A stretch of 64,000 nt of DNA from Occallatibacter riparius (GCF_025264625.1 NZ_CP093313.1:2914001-2978000); one strand, 5' to 3'; numbered from the stretch's first letter, positions 43,999-53,107 are shown. Made by a program: numbers and translations. The notes: a model not told the origin generated them from the letters alone.

Positions 43999-45102
43999 GT
44001 GGTGGAGACACGCAAGCCAGACAGGCTGAACGCGTTGACCGGCCTGCGCACCTTCGCGGCCGTCAACATCGTCTTCTTCCATTTCTCCAATCCCCTGTGG
44101 TTTGGCATCTTCGCGCCCATCGTTAATGCGGGCTACGCTTCGGTGAGCTACTTCATTTTGCTCTCCGGTTTTGTGCTGGGTTATAACTACGGCGGCCGCG
44201 CGCGGACGGGGCAACTGCACACATGGCGCTTCTATAAAGCGCGGTTTACGCGGCTCTATCCCATCTACCTGCTGAGCCTTTTGATGGCGTGGCGCATGGT
44301 GCCGCAGGAGTACGCTTCGCACACACACACCATGTTCTGGCTGGGCATGGTGCTGAGCCCTCTGCTACTGCAGGGGTGGATTCCCGAAATTGCCACGTTT
44401 CTGAACACGCCGGCGTGGACCATGTCCGCCGAGTCGTTCTATTACGTGCTGTTCCCGTTCCTGGCGCGCTGGAAGCAGCCGCAGACGATGGGTCCGCTGC
44501 TGCGACGGCTGACGGTGATCTGGCTGTTGGGACTGATTCCGGGAACGCTGTATGTGATCTTCAGTCCCGACGGCATTCCGCATCCCGACCGCTTCTCGAC
44601 TGGGACCTGGCTGCAGGCGTTGAAGTTCACGCCGCTGCCCCACATGGCCAGCTTCGTCTTCGGCGTGGTGCTGGCGGAGCTGGACGAGTTGATTCCCCGC
44701 GACGGGCATCTGCGGTTCTGGCTGGGCGTGGGGGGATTCGGAGCGGCGTTCTTACTGCTTTCGCTGGGTGGCCGCATTCCCTATGCGGTGATCCACGACG
44801 GCCTGCTCATGCCGCTGTTCGGATGCATCATTCTGGGCCTGGCCGGCAGGAATCCGCTGGCGCACGCACTGGGCGTGAGGCCTCTGGTCTTCGTCGGTGA
44901 AGCCAGCTACTGCCTCTACCTGCTGCACTTCAACTTCTGGAACCTGATCCACGACACGCACGTGCTCGATCGGGTGGGACTGGCTTGGATGGATCCGTGG
45001 ATCAGCTACGTGATTCTCATTCTCATGTCGCTGGCTGCGCTGCACTTTGTCGAGAAGCCCGCGCAGAAGTGGTTGCGGAAGCTGATGACGGCGAATGCGT
45101 AG
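43999..45102 (+). CDS. Acyltransferase-3 family membrane protein (OafA/YrhL type)
   Basis: 367 residues with about ten hydrophobic segments. The N-terminus RLNALTGLRTFAAVNIVFFHF contains the conserved Arg and His of acyltransferase-3 (R-x-x-x-x-x-R ... F-F-H-F), and S-A-E-S-F-Y-Y-V-L-F-P-F-L near residue 140 is the family's W-(S/T)-L-x-x-E-x-x-F-Y equivalent. Such proteins transfer acyl groups to sugars of surface polysaccharides or lipids across the inner membrane. No glycosyltransferase is adjacent, so the acceptor is unknown. Two successive GTG codons at 43999 and 44002 serve as possible starts; no Shine-Dalgarno is evident. A terminator follows. Confidence 0.92.
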   Translation: MVETRKPDRLNALTGLRTFAAVNIVFFHFSNPLWFGIFAPIVNAGYASVSYFILLSGFVLGYNYGGRARTGQLHTWRFYKARFTRLYPIYLLSLLMAWRMVPQEYASHTHTMFWLGMVLSPLLLQGWIPEIATFLNTPAWTMSAESFYYVLFPFLARWKQPQTMGPLLRRLTVIWLLGLIPGTLYVIFSPDGIPHPDRFSTGTWLQALKFTPLPHMASFVFGVVLAELDELIPRDGHLRFWLGVGGFGAAFLLLSLGGRIPYAVIHDGLLMPLFGCIILGLAGRNPLAHALGVRPLVFVGEASYCLYLLHFNFWNLIHDTHVLDRVGLAWMDPWISYVILILMSLAALHFVEKPAQKWLRKLMTANA

Positions 45103-45105
45103 AGG

Positions 45106-45140
45106 CAGGGAATAGGGAGTAGGGAATAGGGAGTCGGAAG
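45106..45140 (+). repeat. Heptamer array (CAGGGAA/TAGGGAG units)
   Basis: CAGGGAA, TAGGGAG, TAGGGAA, TAGGGAG, TCGGAAG immediately past the acyltransferase stop, running into its terminator. Confidence 0.8.
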
Positions 45141-45170
45141 GCCGGCCTGAGGGTCGGCTTTCTTGTTTCT
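45139..45170 (+). terminator. Terminator after the acyltransferase
   Basis: AGGCCGGCC pairs with GGTCGGCTT (two wobble pairs) around a TGAG loop, followed by TCTTGTTTCT. It directly follows the heptamer array. Confidence 0.75.
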
Positions 45171-45173
45171 ATT

Positions 45174-45189
45174 TGTGATCCGGATCACG
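45174..45189 (+). promoter_or_regulatory. CRP/FNR-like operator upstream of the serine hydrolase
   Basis: TGTGA-TCCGGA-TCACG, containing a perfect 14-bp palindrome GTGATCCGGATCAC (45175-45188), close to the CRP consensus TGTGA-N6-TCACA. It is about 107 bp before the ATG at 45296. Confidence 0.55.
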
Positions 45190-45295
45190 TAAGTCAAAGA
45201 AAACAAGCAATATTTGAACAGGGATGCATATCTGCGCGTAGTAGCATGCCATGGGATTCAATCCGGGCCTGCTTTCGTACCGCAAGGGGGACAGG

Positions 45296-46729
45296 ATGCA
45301 TTCATTGTTTCGTTTTGCCGCAATCGTATGTGCCGGTGCAGCGTTGAGTGCCGGATTTGCCGCGCAGAATGCTGCTGCAACATCGAGGGTTGATCCGGCC
45401 GCCAAAGCTGATGCGGCCGCATCAGCCGACCAGTACTTACGCGCGTGGGCCGATCAGGGGCGGTTCGCGGGGACGGTGCTGATTGCCAAGGGGGACAAGA
45501 TTCTGCTGCGCAAAGGCTATGGGCTGGCCAATTACCAGGGCAAGGTGCCGAATGCGCCGGAGACGGTCTTCCGTATCGGGTCGATTACGAAGATGTTTAC
45601 GGCCTTTGGCATCTTGCAGCTTGAGGAGAAGGGCAAGCTGAGCGTGAACGATCCGGTGGTGAAGTATGTGCCGGAGATTCCCGCTGCGTGGAGCGCGATC
45701 ACGATTCATCAGCTGCTGTGCCACAAGTCGGGTATTCCGGATTTTGTGAACGCCAAGGCGTATGGGGCTTTCAACCAGCCGCATGCTGTGGAGAACGCGA
45801 TCAGGGAATACGCCGATAAGCCTCTGGTCAACGCGCCCGGCGCTACTCTGCGCTACAGCAACTCGGGCTATGTGCTGCTGGGGCGGGTGATCGAGAAGGT
45901 GAGCGGCAAGCCGTATGACGAGTACATCACCGAGAACATTCTGAAGCCGGCAGGGATGACGCACACCGGGATGGATCCGACGCGCGAGCCGAAGGCCAAT
46001 CTTGCAAACGGCTACAGGTGGGATGGCGAGGAAGTGGTGAATGCTCCGTTTAGCCAGCCTGATTACTCGCCGGCGGGCGGGCTGATGTCGACTGTCGACG
46101 ACATGTACAGGTTCGATCGCGCGCTGAAGGCCGGCACGCTGTTCAGTAAGGCCATCATGGAGAAGGCATGGGGCAGCTATGGGCGCTGGACGGCGCCGCC
46201 GCCGATTCCCATGGAGGCCGACTATGGCTACGGGTGGATGACTGGGAATGATTTCGGGCACAAGTGGGTGGGCCATGGCGGATGGGTGAACGGATTTGTG
46301 TCGGAGTTCAACCGCTATCCGGATGACGACATGGTGGTGATCGTGCTGTGGAACTTCGAGACGTCGAACCACATGATCGTGAACCGCGACCTGGAGGCGA
46401 TCCTGTTCGGAGCGCCGTTCGAGATGCCAAAGGCGCAGCCGATCGTGCATCCCAAGGTGGAGACGCTGGCCCGCTACGTGGGCAACTACCAGCTAGGGCC
46501 CATGACGGTGCAGATCACCCTGAAGAACGGCAGGCTGTATGCGTTTGCTCCGGGGCAGCCGACGCCGTATGGGCTGGTGGCTGTTTCCGATACGGAGTTC
46601 TACTGCAACGATGCGCCAACCCAGTTGCGGTTTGTTCCGGATGAGAAGGGGACTGCCGGGCAGATCGTGCTGAATCTGATGGGGCGGGAGATGACGGCGG
46701 TGAGGGCTGCGGGAACGCCGGGTCTGTGA
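45296..46729 (+). CDS. Exported beta-lactamase-family serine hydrolase
   Basis: 477 residues from the ATG at 45296, preceded by AAGGGGGACAGG. A signal peptide (FRFAAIVCAGAALSAGFAA) is followed by a class C beta-lactamase/DD-peptidase fold: S-x-x-K as S-I-T-K near residue 96, Y-S-N near 186 and H-G-G near 327. The C-terminal ~90 residues form a small beta-rich domain common in such serine hydrolases. It may be an esterase, peptidase or lactamase; the sequence does not distinguish these. A CRP-like operator lies upstream and a hairpin lies downstream, shared with the convergent glycosidase-like gene. Confidence 0.92.
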   Translation: MHSLFRFAAIVCAGAALSAGFAAQNAAATSRVDPAAKADAAASADQYLRAWADQGRFAGTVLIAKGDKILLRKGYGLANYQGKVPNAPETVFRIGSITKMFTAFGILQLEEKGKLSVNDPVVKYVPEIPAAWSAITIHQLLCHKSGIPDFVNAKAYGAFNQPHAVENAIREYADKPLVNAPGATLRYSNSGYVLLGRVIEKVSGKPYDEYITENILKPAGMTHTGMDPTREPKANLANGYRWDGEEVVNAPFSQPDYSPAGGLMSTVDDMYRFDRALKAGTLFSKAIMEKAWGSYGRWTAPPPIPMEADYGYGWMTGNDFGHKWVGHGGWVNGFVSEFNRYPDDDMVVIVLWNFETSNHMIVNRDLEAILFGAPFEMPKAQPIVHPKVETLARYVGNYQLGPMTVQITLKNGRLYAFAPGQPTPYGLVAVSDTEFYCNDAPTQLRFVPDEKGTAGQIVLNLMGREMTAVRAAGTPGL

Positions 46730-46745
46730 TGGGGCCTGTGATTGC

Positions 46746-46779
46746 GCGGGCGCCGGCCTGGTAGATGGCTGGCGCCCGC
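46746..46779. terminator. Bidirectional hairpin between convergent genes
   Basis: GCGGGCGCCGGCC pairs with GGCTGGCGCCCGC (one wobble) around an 8-nt loop, between the stops of the serine hydrolase (+) and the 654-residue protein (-). Confidence 0.8.
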
Positions 46780-46787
46780 AGCTGTCT

Positions 46788-48752
46788 TTATTCGAGGGCA
46801 AACGCCACAAAGCTGTGCGGCTGGACGGTGAAGGTGAACTGAGTCCGCTCCGGGGCGCGGCGATGGGAGGGAGCGGTCATGGGCTTGCCGTCGATGACCG
46901 CGCCCGTGGCGATGTTGCGGAGATGCGCGGTCCTTCCGGCGGCTGACACGGTTACGGTCTGCGGCGCGTCGAGAAACGATTCGACTACGAAGCTCGAGTT
47001 GTCATAGGCGAAGAGGCTGACCTTGGCGGGGGCATCCGGTACAACAGGGAAGCCGACCATGAGGTACTGGCGAAGCTGCGCCAGGACGGGCTGCGGTAGG
47101 GCATAGAGGTCGCTGGCGTTCTCGGGGACGGTGAGGACGTAGAGGATTCCCTTCGAGAACTTGTCCATCAGCAGGATGGGGGCGCCGCGACCGCTCGCGG
47201 TGCCGCGCACGATGGGCCACGCGTCATTGGTCTGGAACTGGATTTCAGGGATCAGGATGCCGGTGGCATCGCCCAGGCTGAAACCCGCGCCAGCGCCGTA
47301 GCCGCTCCACCAGTGATCGATGCGGAGCACGTTGCCGGTGTAGTGCAGCTCGGCGATGCTTTCGATGCTGTCCGGTCCGCCGGAGCCATGGCCCTCAAGA
47401 GCTTTCAAAAGATTCGCCGTGATGACGACGTTGCCGCCCTCTTCAAGATGCTTGCGGATCTTGCTGACGATCTGGGGGTCGGCTTTCGCCTGCTCGGTAA
47501 GCAGAACGGTGTGGGCTTCCGTGGCGCTGGGGAATGTGGGGCGGATCTCGATGGGGATGCCGATCATGCCCAGGTAATTCTGGAGGAAGTCTTCGCCCGT
47601 GGATTGATAGGGCTTGTAGCTGGCGATGCCTACGGGTTTGCCGAGCTTGCCCAACACGGCGTTCACTTCGTTGAGGGCATATCCGGCTGCGGAGGCGAAC
47701 GTGGGTTTGCCGGTGACGCCGGTTGCGGAGCGCCATTTGTCGAGGCCGGCAGTGGTGAAGGTGGTGGGTTGGCTGCCCCAGCTTCGGTCGCCGATGAAGG
47801 CCGGCTGGATCATGTCGCTGTATTGAAAGAGCATGATCTGGGGAGCCTTGGCGAGCATGGTGTCCCAGAGCTGCTCGGCGTAGCGGTCGATGGTGCGGGA
47901 GTCGTATGTGTCGACCCAGCCGCCGCCGTTCGTTCCCTTCTTGGAGTCCGCGGCGACATTGTCGAAGTAGCGGACGATCTCGTAGCTTTCGTACTGCTGC
48001 AGGTGCTGATCATTGTCTTCGGGGTCGCGCGTCTCGGTGCCCGTATAGATGCCGTCATAGAGCTTGGGCTCTACATCGAGGTCGTAGCCGTTGGCAGGGA
48101 AGTGCTCATACCAGTTGGGGAACTTGATGATGACCTTCGCTTTGGGATTGACGGCGCGCGCCGGGCCGAGGACGAGGTCACGCGAGACATCGGCCATGAG
48201 CTTGAGGCGGAAAGCGGTCCAGGACTGCGAGCCACGAGCGGAGATGTCGGAATCCCGCTTGGTGTTGGAGAAGAAGAAGTCATCGAGCATGATTTCGTCG
48301 AAGTGGCGGGCGGCCTGCTCGGCTACCTGCTTGACCAAGTCGCGCTGCCTGGGGTCGGTGTAGCACATGGAGATGAACTGGCCTTCGCCGCCGGCATCGG
48401 GCGAATCGGAGCCGGCGTTGTCGCCCGCGCCTACGTAGGCGATGCCGCCGGCTGTCTCCACGCCCTGCGACTTGAAGAAGGCCTTGGCGTTTTCGAGCGC
48501 GGCGTCGCTGGTGACTGTGCCGCTGCGGTAGGTCTCGATGTAGACCTTGTCGACCCGCACCTGGCTGGAGAGCTCAGCCCACGATTCTTTCATGTACGCG
48601 GGGTCTTTCATCATCCGCTCCACCTGGAAGACCGGGATGTAGACGGCGACCTTGAACTGGTCGTGCGCGGGGGCGGCGGCGCGGGCTGGAATCGAAAAGA
48701 GGGCGGCCAGGGCAAAAAGGCCAGAAAGGATCAAGCGGGCTCGGACAGACAT
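46788..48752 (-). CDS. Exported glycosidase-like protein of unknown specificity
   Basis: 654 residues from the ATG at 48752, preceded by GGGAGAT. A signal peptide (LILSGLFALAALFSIPARA) leads to a domain resembling a TIM-barrel glycoside hydrolase: V-D-K-V-Y-I-E-T-Y-R, then H-F-D-E-I-M-L-D-D-F-F-F-S-N-T (near residue 155) with acidic residues, and I-I-K-F-P-N-W-Y-E. The middle contains a Rossmann-like segment (SKIRKHLEEGGNVVITANLLKALEG), reminiscent of the class I amidotransferase-like domain that follows the catalytic barrel in GH42-type enzymes, and the end is beta-rich. Function and family are unproved; alternative is a non-catalytic sugar-binding protein. Confidence 0.75.
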   Translation of the reverse strand: MSVRARLILSGLFALAALFSIPARAAAPAHDQFKVAVYIPVFQVERMMKDPAYMKESWAELSSQVRVDKVYIETYRSGTVTSDAALENAKAFFKSQGVETAGGIAYVGAGDNAGSDSPDAGGEGQFISMCYTDPRQRDLVKQVAEQAARHFDEIMLDDFFFSNTKRDSDISARGSQSWTAFRLKLMADVSRDLVLGPARAVNPKAKVIIKFPNWYEHFPANGYDLDVEPKLYDGIYTGTETRDPEDNDQHLQQYESYEIVRYFDNVAADSKKGTNGGGWVDTYDSRTIDRYAEQLWDTMLAKAPQIMLFQYSDMIQPAFIGDRSWGSQPTTFTTAGLDKWRSATGVTGKPTFASAAGYALNEVNAVLGKLGKPVGIASYKPYQSTGEDFLQNYLGMIGIPIEIRPTFPSATEAHTVLLTEQAKADPQIVSKIRKHLEEGGNVVITANLLKALEGHGSGGPDSIESIAELHYTGNVLRIDHWWSGYGAGAGFSLGDATGILIPEIQFQTNDAWPIVRGTASGRGAPILLMDKFSKGILYVLTVPENASDLYALPQPVLAQLRQYLMVGFPVVPDAPAKVSLFAYDNSSFVVESFLDAPQTVTVSAAGRTAHLRNIATGAVIDGKPMTAPSHRRAPERTQFTFTVQPHSFVAFALE

Positions 48753-48830
48753 GCGTATCTCCCATGGATTGTCGGAACGAGCCAGTATATGCGGCGAATC
48801 GCCTTTGGTAAAACGTTTGCGCGGGTAATG

Positions 48831-48894
48831 CAGGGACCAGGGACCAGGCAACAGGTACAAAGGGGCAAGGGAGTAGGGAGTAGGGAATAGGGAC
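48831..48894 (+). repeat. Long heptamer array (CAGGGAC and GTAGGGA units)
   Basis: Nine consecutive 7-bp units: CAGGGAC, CAGGGAC, CAGGCAA, CAGGTAC, AAAGGGG, CAAGGGA, GTAGGGA, GTAGGGA, ATAGGGA. It precedes the glycosidase-like gene and abuts a terminator. Confidence 0.85.
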
Positions 48895-48895
48895 A

Positions 48896-48926
48896 AATGA
48901 AAAGCCCAGCCGATTGGCTGGGCTTT
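48896..48926 (-). terminator. Terminator after the first beta-propeller lipoprotein gene (minus strand)
   Basis: AAAGCCCAGCC/GGCTGGGCTTT perfect 11-bp stem around GATT; on the minus strand it is followed by CATTTG after a T-rich flank. It lies 25 bp past the stop at 48951 and also works on the plus strand (TTTTT). Confidence 0.85.
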
Positions 48927-48950
48927 TTGCTTGAGTCGATTGGGTGCTGT

Positions 48951-50177
48951 TTACGGCGTGGTGTTCTGCAGCGAGTGGTTGCCGTGCGAGATGATGGCGA
49001 TGGCGCGCGGCTTCGACAGAGACGGATAGGGCGTTGCCTGCGTCTGCGCGAGAGCGCCGGTATTGGGATTCAGGCGGAAGCCGCTGACCGAGTTGCCGAG
49101 GAAGTTGGACGTGTATACGTAGCGTCCCAGGGCGGGATCGACTGCGACGGCGACGGGCTGGGTGTCAGACGCGTTCAACTGGCTGCCGGTGGTGTTGATG
49201 ACGATGGAGGGGATACCGGTGGCGAGATCGATGGCGTACGCCGAAACCGTGGAGTCGAGCGAGTTGGAGACGTAGATGTACTTGCCGCGCGGATCAACGG
49301 TGACGGCACTGGGCTCGGCGCCGGTCTTGTAAGGACCGCTGATGAGGAAGTTCAGCTTGGTGTTGTCGGTGATGCCGTAGCCGATGAGCTGATTCGACGC
49401 ATAGTCGGTCACGTAGACGAAGCGGTTGGTGGGATCGACGGCCACGCCGGTGGGCTTCACACCCGCCTGGAACGCGTTGCCGTTCGCCGGCGTGAGAGCG
49501 CCCGACGAATCAGCTCCGAAAGAGAAGACCCAGCCCGGGTGCGCGGCGCTGGTGATGGTGCCGCCGGGATTGTAAGACGACTGGTCATACACGCTGGCGA
49601 ACACGGCGCTGTTGTTGGGCAGCACGGCCACGGCGGTGGGCACTGTGACATCGCCTGCGTAGCCGGGGATAATCAGCTGGTGCTGCTCGGTGGCCGATCC
49701 GATTGCGCCGCCCTTGATGGAATAGGCGGTCAGGGTCGACGTCGTGGTTCCCGAAAGCACGTAGAGGAACGAGTTCGCCTGGTTCACGGCCAGAGCCGTG
49801 GGCGGATCGGCGAGCGTAACACTGTCCTTCTTGGTGAGCACGCCGTTCGAAGCGATGGTGTAGTGAACCACGGTGTTGTTATCGGCCACGGCGACGTAGA
49901 GATTGGCCTCATCGGAGCTCACGGCCATGGCGACGGGAGTCTGGCCGCCGGTCAGGAAGGGGGTCTTCTCCGTGCCTGCGGCAAAGCGTATCGCGCCGGA
50001 TTGCGAATCGACAGCGAAGACCTGGATGGCGCCATTGGTGCCCTGGGTATTGCTGTAGGTGCCGGCGACATAAAGATAGTCAATTGTTACCAGCTGGCAG
50101 GCTGAGAGCAGGGAGGCCACCACGAGGCCGATCAGAGCGACCAGCAAGAGCTGGCCCGATGATTTGCTGAACTTCAT
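48951..50177 (-). CDS. Beta-propeller lipoprotein, YncE/lactonase-like, copy 1 of 3
   Basis: 408 residues from the ATG at 50177. A lipoprotein signal (SGQLLLVALIGLVVASLLSAC) places Cys at the start of the mature protein. The rest is made of ~45-residue repeats with blades such as Y-V-A-G-T-Y-S-N, N-L-Y-V-A-V-A-D-N-N-T-V-V-H-Y, S-F-L-Y-V-L-S-G, and R-Y-V-Y-T-S-N-F-L-G-N-S-V-S-G-F, a seven-bladed propeller of the 6-phosphogluconolactonase/YncE kind. Function unknown; such propellers bind ligands or other proteins in the periplasm. It heads an array of three related genes at 48951, 50383 and 51749. AAGGAAG lies just before the ATG. Confidence 0.9.
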   Translation of the reverse strand: MKFSKSSGQLLLVALIGLVVASLLSACQLVTIDYLYVAGTYSNTQGTNGAIQVFAVDSQSGAIRFAAGTEKTPFLTGGQTPVAMAVSSDEANLYVAVADNNTVVHYTIASNGVLTKKDSVTLADPPTALAVNQANSFLYVLSGTTTSTLTAYSIKGGAIGSATEQHQLIIPGYAGDVTVPTAVAVLPNNSAVFASVYDQSSYNPGGTITSAAHPGWVFSFGADSSGALTPANGNAFQAGVKPTGVAVDPTNRFVYVTDYASNQLIGYGITDNTKLNFLISGPYKTGAEPSAVTVDPRGKYIYVSNSLDSTVSAYAIDLATGIPSIVINTTGSQLNASDTQPVAVAVDPALGRYVYTSNFLGNSVSGFRLNPNTGALAQTQATPYPSLSKPRAIAIISHGNHSLQNTTP

Positions 50178-50382
50178 GCGCTTCCTTCGTCGCGGGCCGT
50201 TACGGGTAACCCCGGCTGCGAATTTCTGTTGCCGGAGAACCCAAGGAAAAAGCCCCATGAGAACTCTGTTTTAGTTTTCCATAGGGATTGTAAAGTCCGC
50301 TATGGGCTGTTGCTACTTGCCGGCCGGGCGATGCGCACCCGTTCCGGTGGAATCTCTCGGGCTGCTGCCCGTTTTCACTGCA

Positions 50383-51594
50383 TTACTTCTTCGAGACCGT
50401 GGCGTGCGAGACGGCTGCTACGGCCGTTGGGTTGGCGTTTGCCGTGTACGGCGAGAATTGCGAGTTGAGCAACGCTCCGGAGCCGGCATTGATCTGGTAT
50501 CCGGACACCGTGTTCGCCAGGAAGTTCGCCGTGAAAAGATACTGGTTCATTGCTGGATCGATGCCGATGGCAACGGGCTGAGTGTCAGACGGGAACGTAC
50601 CGCTGCTGGCGAGAGCGCCGTTGGCCGCGATCGTGAATCCGCTGATGGTGGAGTCGGACGAGTTTGCCACGTAGGCCAGCTTCCCGGTCTTGTCGACAAC
50701 GATGGCCGAAGGGGCATTGCCGGTGACAAACGGGCTGCCGGCGATCGGCGTGAGCGCTCCTCCGGAAATGCTGAAGCCGTGAACGTTGCCACTAGTCTGA
50801 TCTGTGACATACAGGTGCGAGCCAGACGGATCGGCAGTAATCGCGGATGGATGAATCCCCGCGGGAGTGGGCACGCCGCCGTTCAGAGGCGTAAGCGAGT
50901 TGCTGCCTACCGCAAAAGCGAAGACATAACCGGCATTCGCCGTCGTATCGTAGGCAGCCACGTAAATCTCTGAGCTAGTGGCCGCGATGGCGACCGGGAG
51001 AACGATATCGGATTTGCTGCCGGGAACGATCAGCGGCCAGTAGTTGGTACCGAGGTCAGTGTTGGCGAATGGGTTCTGGCGATCCAGGGAGTCATCGGCT
51101 TTGATGGGCCATGCAGCGACCGAGCCCGTGCAGGGCGAGGCAGGCGAGCAGGTGGGGAGGGGCTCGTACGTATCGGCAACGAACAGGTTCGTGCCGGCAA
51201 CGGCTGTGGCTACCGGGAAGATACCGGGGGTGTTCACGGTGTTTTGCGGATAAAGCTTGCCGTCGGTGCCGATTGCGAACTGAACGATGGTGTTGTCGTC
51301 GCGGTTTACTACATACAGCGTTTTCTCGTCGGGGTGGGTGGCTTCGGCCACGGGATTGCGTCCGCCTGACGGGAACGGCGATGTGGGAATCTGGCGCATG
51401 CGGCCTGACTCCTGGTTGATTTCGAAGACATCGACTTCGCCGTATTGGTTCGGGCCGGCCGCTCTTGCGCTGGTGACATAGACGAAGTCGACGGTAAGCG
51501 AGCCGGTGAACTGGTCACAGGCCGTCAGCAGGGAGGCCACTCCGAGGCTGGCCGCGGCGACCAGCAACAACTGGCCCGATTTGTTGAACTTCAT
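50383..51594 (-). CDS. Beta-propeller lipoprotein, YncE/lactonase-like, copy 2 of 3
   Basis: 403 residues from the ATG at 51594. Lipoprotein signal with L-L-T-A-C lipobox. Blades include Y-V-T-S-A-R-A-A-G-P-N-Q, T-L-Y-V-V-N-R-D-D-N-T-I-V-Q-F, H-L-Y-V-T-D-Q-T-S-G-N, K-L-A-Y-V-A-N-S-S-D-S-T-I-S-G-F and Q-Y-L-F-T-A-N-F-L-A-N-T-V-S-G-Y, matching copy 1 in order. The start was placed so that the N-terminus MKFNKSGQLLLVA aligns with the other two copies (MKFSKSSGQLLLVA, MKFRKFGKALLMS). GACGAAAGA occurs in the position where copies 1 and 3 have GAAGGAA-type ribosome binding sites. Confidence 0.9.
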   Translation of the reverse strand: MKFNKSGQLLLVAAASLGVASLLTACDQFTGSLTVDFVYVTSARAAGPNQYGEVDVFEINQESGRMRQIPTSPFPSGGRNPVAEATHPDEKTLYVVNRDDNTIVQFAIGTDGKLYPQNTVNTPGIFPVATAVAGTNLFVADTYEPLPTCSPASPCTGSVAAWPIKADDSLDRQNPFANTDLGTNYWPLIVPGSKSDIVLPVAIAATSSEIYVAAYDTTANAGYVFAFAVGSNSLTPLNGGVPTPAGIHPSAITADPSGSHLYVTDQTSGNVHGFSISGGALTPIAGSPFVTGNAPSAIVVDKTGKLAYVANSSDSTISGFTIAANGALASSGTFPSDTQPVAIGIDPAMNQYLFTANFLANTVSGYQINAGSGALLNSQFSPYTANANPTAVAAVSHATVSKK

Positions 51595-51748
51595 TGGCAT
51601 CTTTCGTCCGCAGAGAAACCGGGTTTGCATTTTGCCGGACGAGCACGCCAGGTACTCGTCCGGCAGAGGGGTTCTAATTGCAGGATCGCGATTCGAGATC
51701 CTGTTGAGGCGGTCCGTCCGGCTTACGCCGGATGGGGCGCAGAGCCGA

Positions 51749-53107
51749 CTAGCTGGTGCGTCCGTTGACCAAGCAGTAGGTGGCCGGGCCAGGAAGCGCG
51801 TACGCCTTGTTGGCCTTTCCGGGCAGCAGGTTCAGTACGCCTGAGTTCTGGTCGAGCACGCGGCCGCTAACCGCTGAATCATTGAAGCCGGCCGTATAGA
51901 CGAACTGATTCGACGGATCCTCAACCAGGCACTGCGGACCAGCTCCAGCGCCGAACGGGCTGCCCGACATGGGGGTCAACTGCTTGGTCGAGTTGTCGAT
52001 CACGTAGCCTGTCAGGCCGCTCTGGGCGTTGTTCGGGTCGGCACTGTTGCCGGTGTTCGCCACGTAGGCCCACTTACCCTTGGACTCAACCAGGAGGAAC
52101 AGGGGGTTCGACTGTGTGGCATCGACCGGAACCGCGCCGCCACTCTGCGCCTGAAGGGCGCCGCCGCTGCCGACGGTGTAAGGCAGGATCTGGCTGGGAG
52201 CAGAGCCGCTTCCAAAGATTCCGCCGGAGTAGGTGATTGGCTCGTTATCGAGAACGTAGATGGATCCGTTGCCCGACTGGATTGCGGTCGCCTTGTTGAT
52301 GTTCAGGGGCTGCGGGCCGTTCTGGCTGATCGTGAGCTGGCCGGTGGCCTGCGAGTAGTTGTACGGGAAGACCAGATTGCCGACCGACGGATTGTCGGTA
52401 AGGGTCAGCACGTAGCTGCCGGAGATGACGAAGTCGACAGGATTGACTGGGACAGGGAAATACGGCAGGGGCTGTCCGGCCGCCGAAGAAACCTGCGAAT
52501 TCAGGACCAGGCTGAGCCGGCCTGTGGTGGAGTCAACCTTGAACACGGTGATGTCGCCGCAGGTAGTCACGTTCGGCCCAAGCGCGAGCGAGCAGGAATT
52601 CGAAGTCCCCTTGCCGCTGTCGGGAGCATCGTGATCGAGAACGAAAACGTAGGTGCCGGAGGCATCCGCGATCATGCGCAAGGGATTGTTGCCCTGGCTG
52701 GTGAATGTCTGCGGCTGAGGGCTCAGTGAACCATTGCCGCCGACGGAAAAGAGGGTGACGTTGGCACCTGCGCACGGAGAACCGGCGGAGGTGCAGTCTG
52801 CACCTCCATTGGCGTCGCGTCCTTTATTCAGGACATAGACGAACCGGGAACCCTGCAGCAGAATGGCACGCACCGGATTGGAGCCGCCTGAGGCGACCGG
52901 CATTCCATTCACCGGTCTCAGCTGGCCGGTGTTGTGATCAATCTTGAACCCGCTGATGACGCCCTGGCCGGTTGATCCGGAGGTCTGGTTACCGGTTACA
53001 TAGAGGAAGCCGACGGTATAACTCTGGACGCAAGACGAAAGGCTGAGGACGGCGCCAACAGAGAGGGCGCTCATCAAAAGGGCCTTGCCGAATTTCCTAA
53101 ACTTCAT
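51749..53107 (-). CDS. Beta-propeller lipoprotein, YncE/lactonase-like, copy 3 of 3
   Basis: 452 residues, the longest and most diverged of the three. Lipoprotein signal KALLMSALSVGAVLSLSSC. The propeller again begins with F-L-Y-V-T-G-N-Q-T-S-G and uses R-F-V-Y-V-L-N-K-G-R, T-Y-V-F-V-L-D-H-D-A-P-D, W-A-Y-V-A-N-T-G-N-S and Q-F-V-Y-T-A-G-F-N-D-S-A-V-S-G-R as blade motifs. Several extra Cys residues occur (DCTSAGSPCAG, SNSCSLALGPNVTTCGD), which may form disulfides absent from copies 1 and 2. The stop-to-start gaps in the array are about 150-205 bp, so co-transcription is likely but not shown. Confidence 0.9.
   Translation of the reverse strand: MKFRKFGKALLMSALSVGAVLSLSSCVQSYTVGFLYVTGNQTSGSTGQGVISGFKIDHNTGQLRPVNGMPVASGGSNPVRAILLQGSRFVYVLNKGRDANGGADCTSAGSPCAGANVTLFSVGGNGSLSPQPQTFTSQGNNPLRMIADASGTYVFVLDHDAPDSGKGTSNSCSLALGPNVTTCGDITVFKVDSTTGRLSLVLNSQVSSAAGQPLPYFPVPVNPVDFVISGSYVLTLTDNPSVGNLVFPYNYSQATGQLTISQNGPQPLNINKATAIQSGNGSIYVLDNEPITYSGGIFGSGSAPSQILPYTVGSGGALQAQSGGAVPVDATQSNPLFLLVESKGKWAYVANTGNSADPNNAQSGLTGYVIDNSTKQLTPMSGSPFGAGAGPQCLVEDPSNQFVYTAGFNDSAVSGRVLDQNSGVLNLLPGKANKAYALPGPATYCLVNGRTS

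Noticed and set aside
42771..44120. 449-residue antisense frame across pyrH
   Set aside because: Only its last 65 residues lie outside pyrH and have a ribosome binding site, so only that part (42771-42968) was kept.
48753..48896. N-terminal extension of the glycosidase-like gene
   Set aside because: It would be translated from the heptamer array (P-T-P-Y-S-L), so it is repeat-derived; GGGAGAT supports the ATG at 48752.
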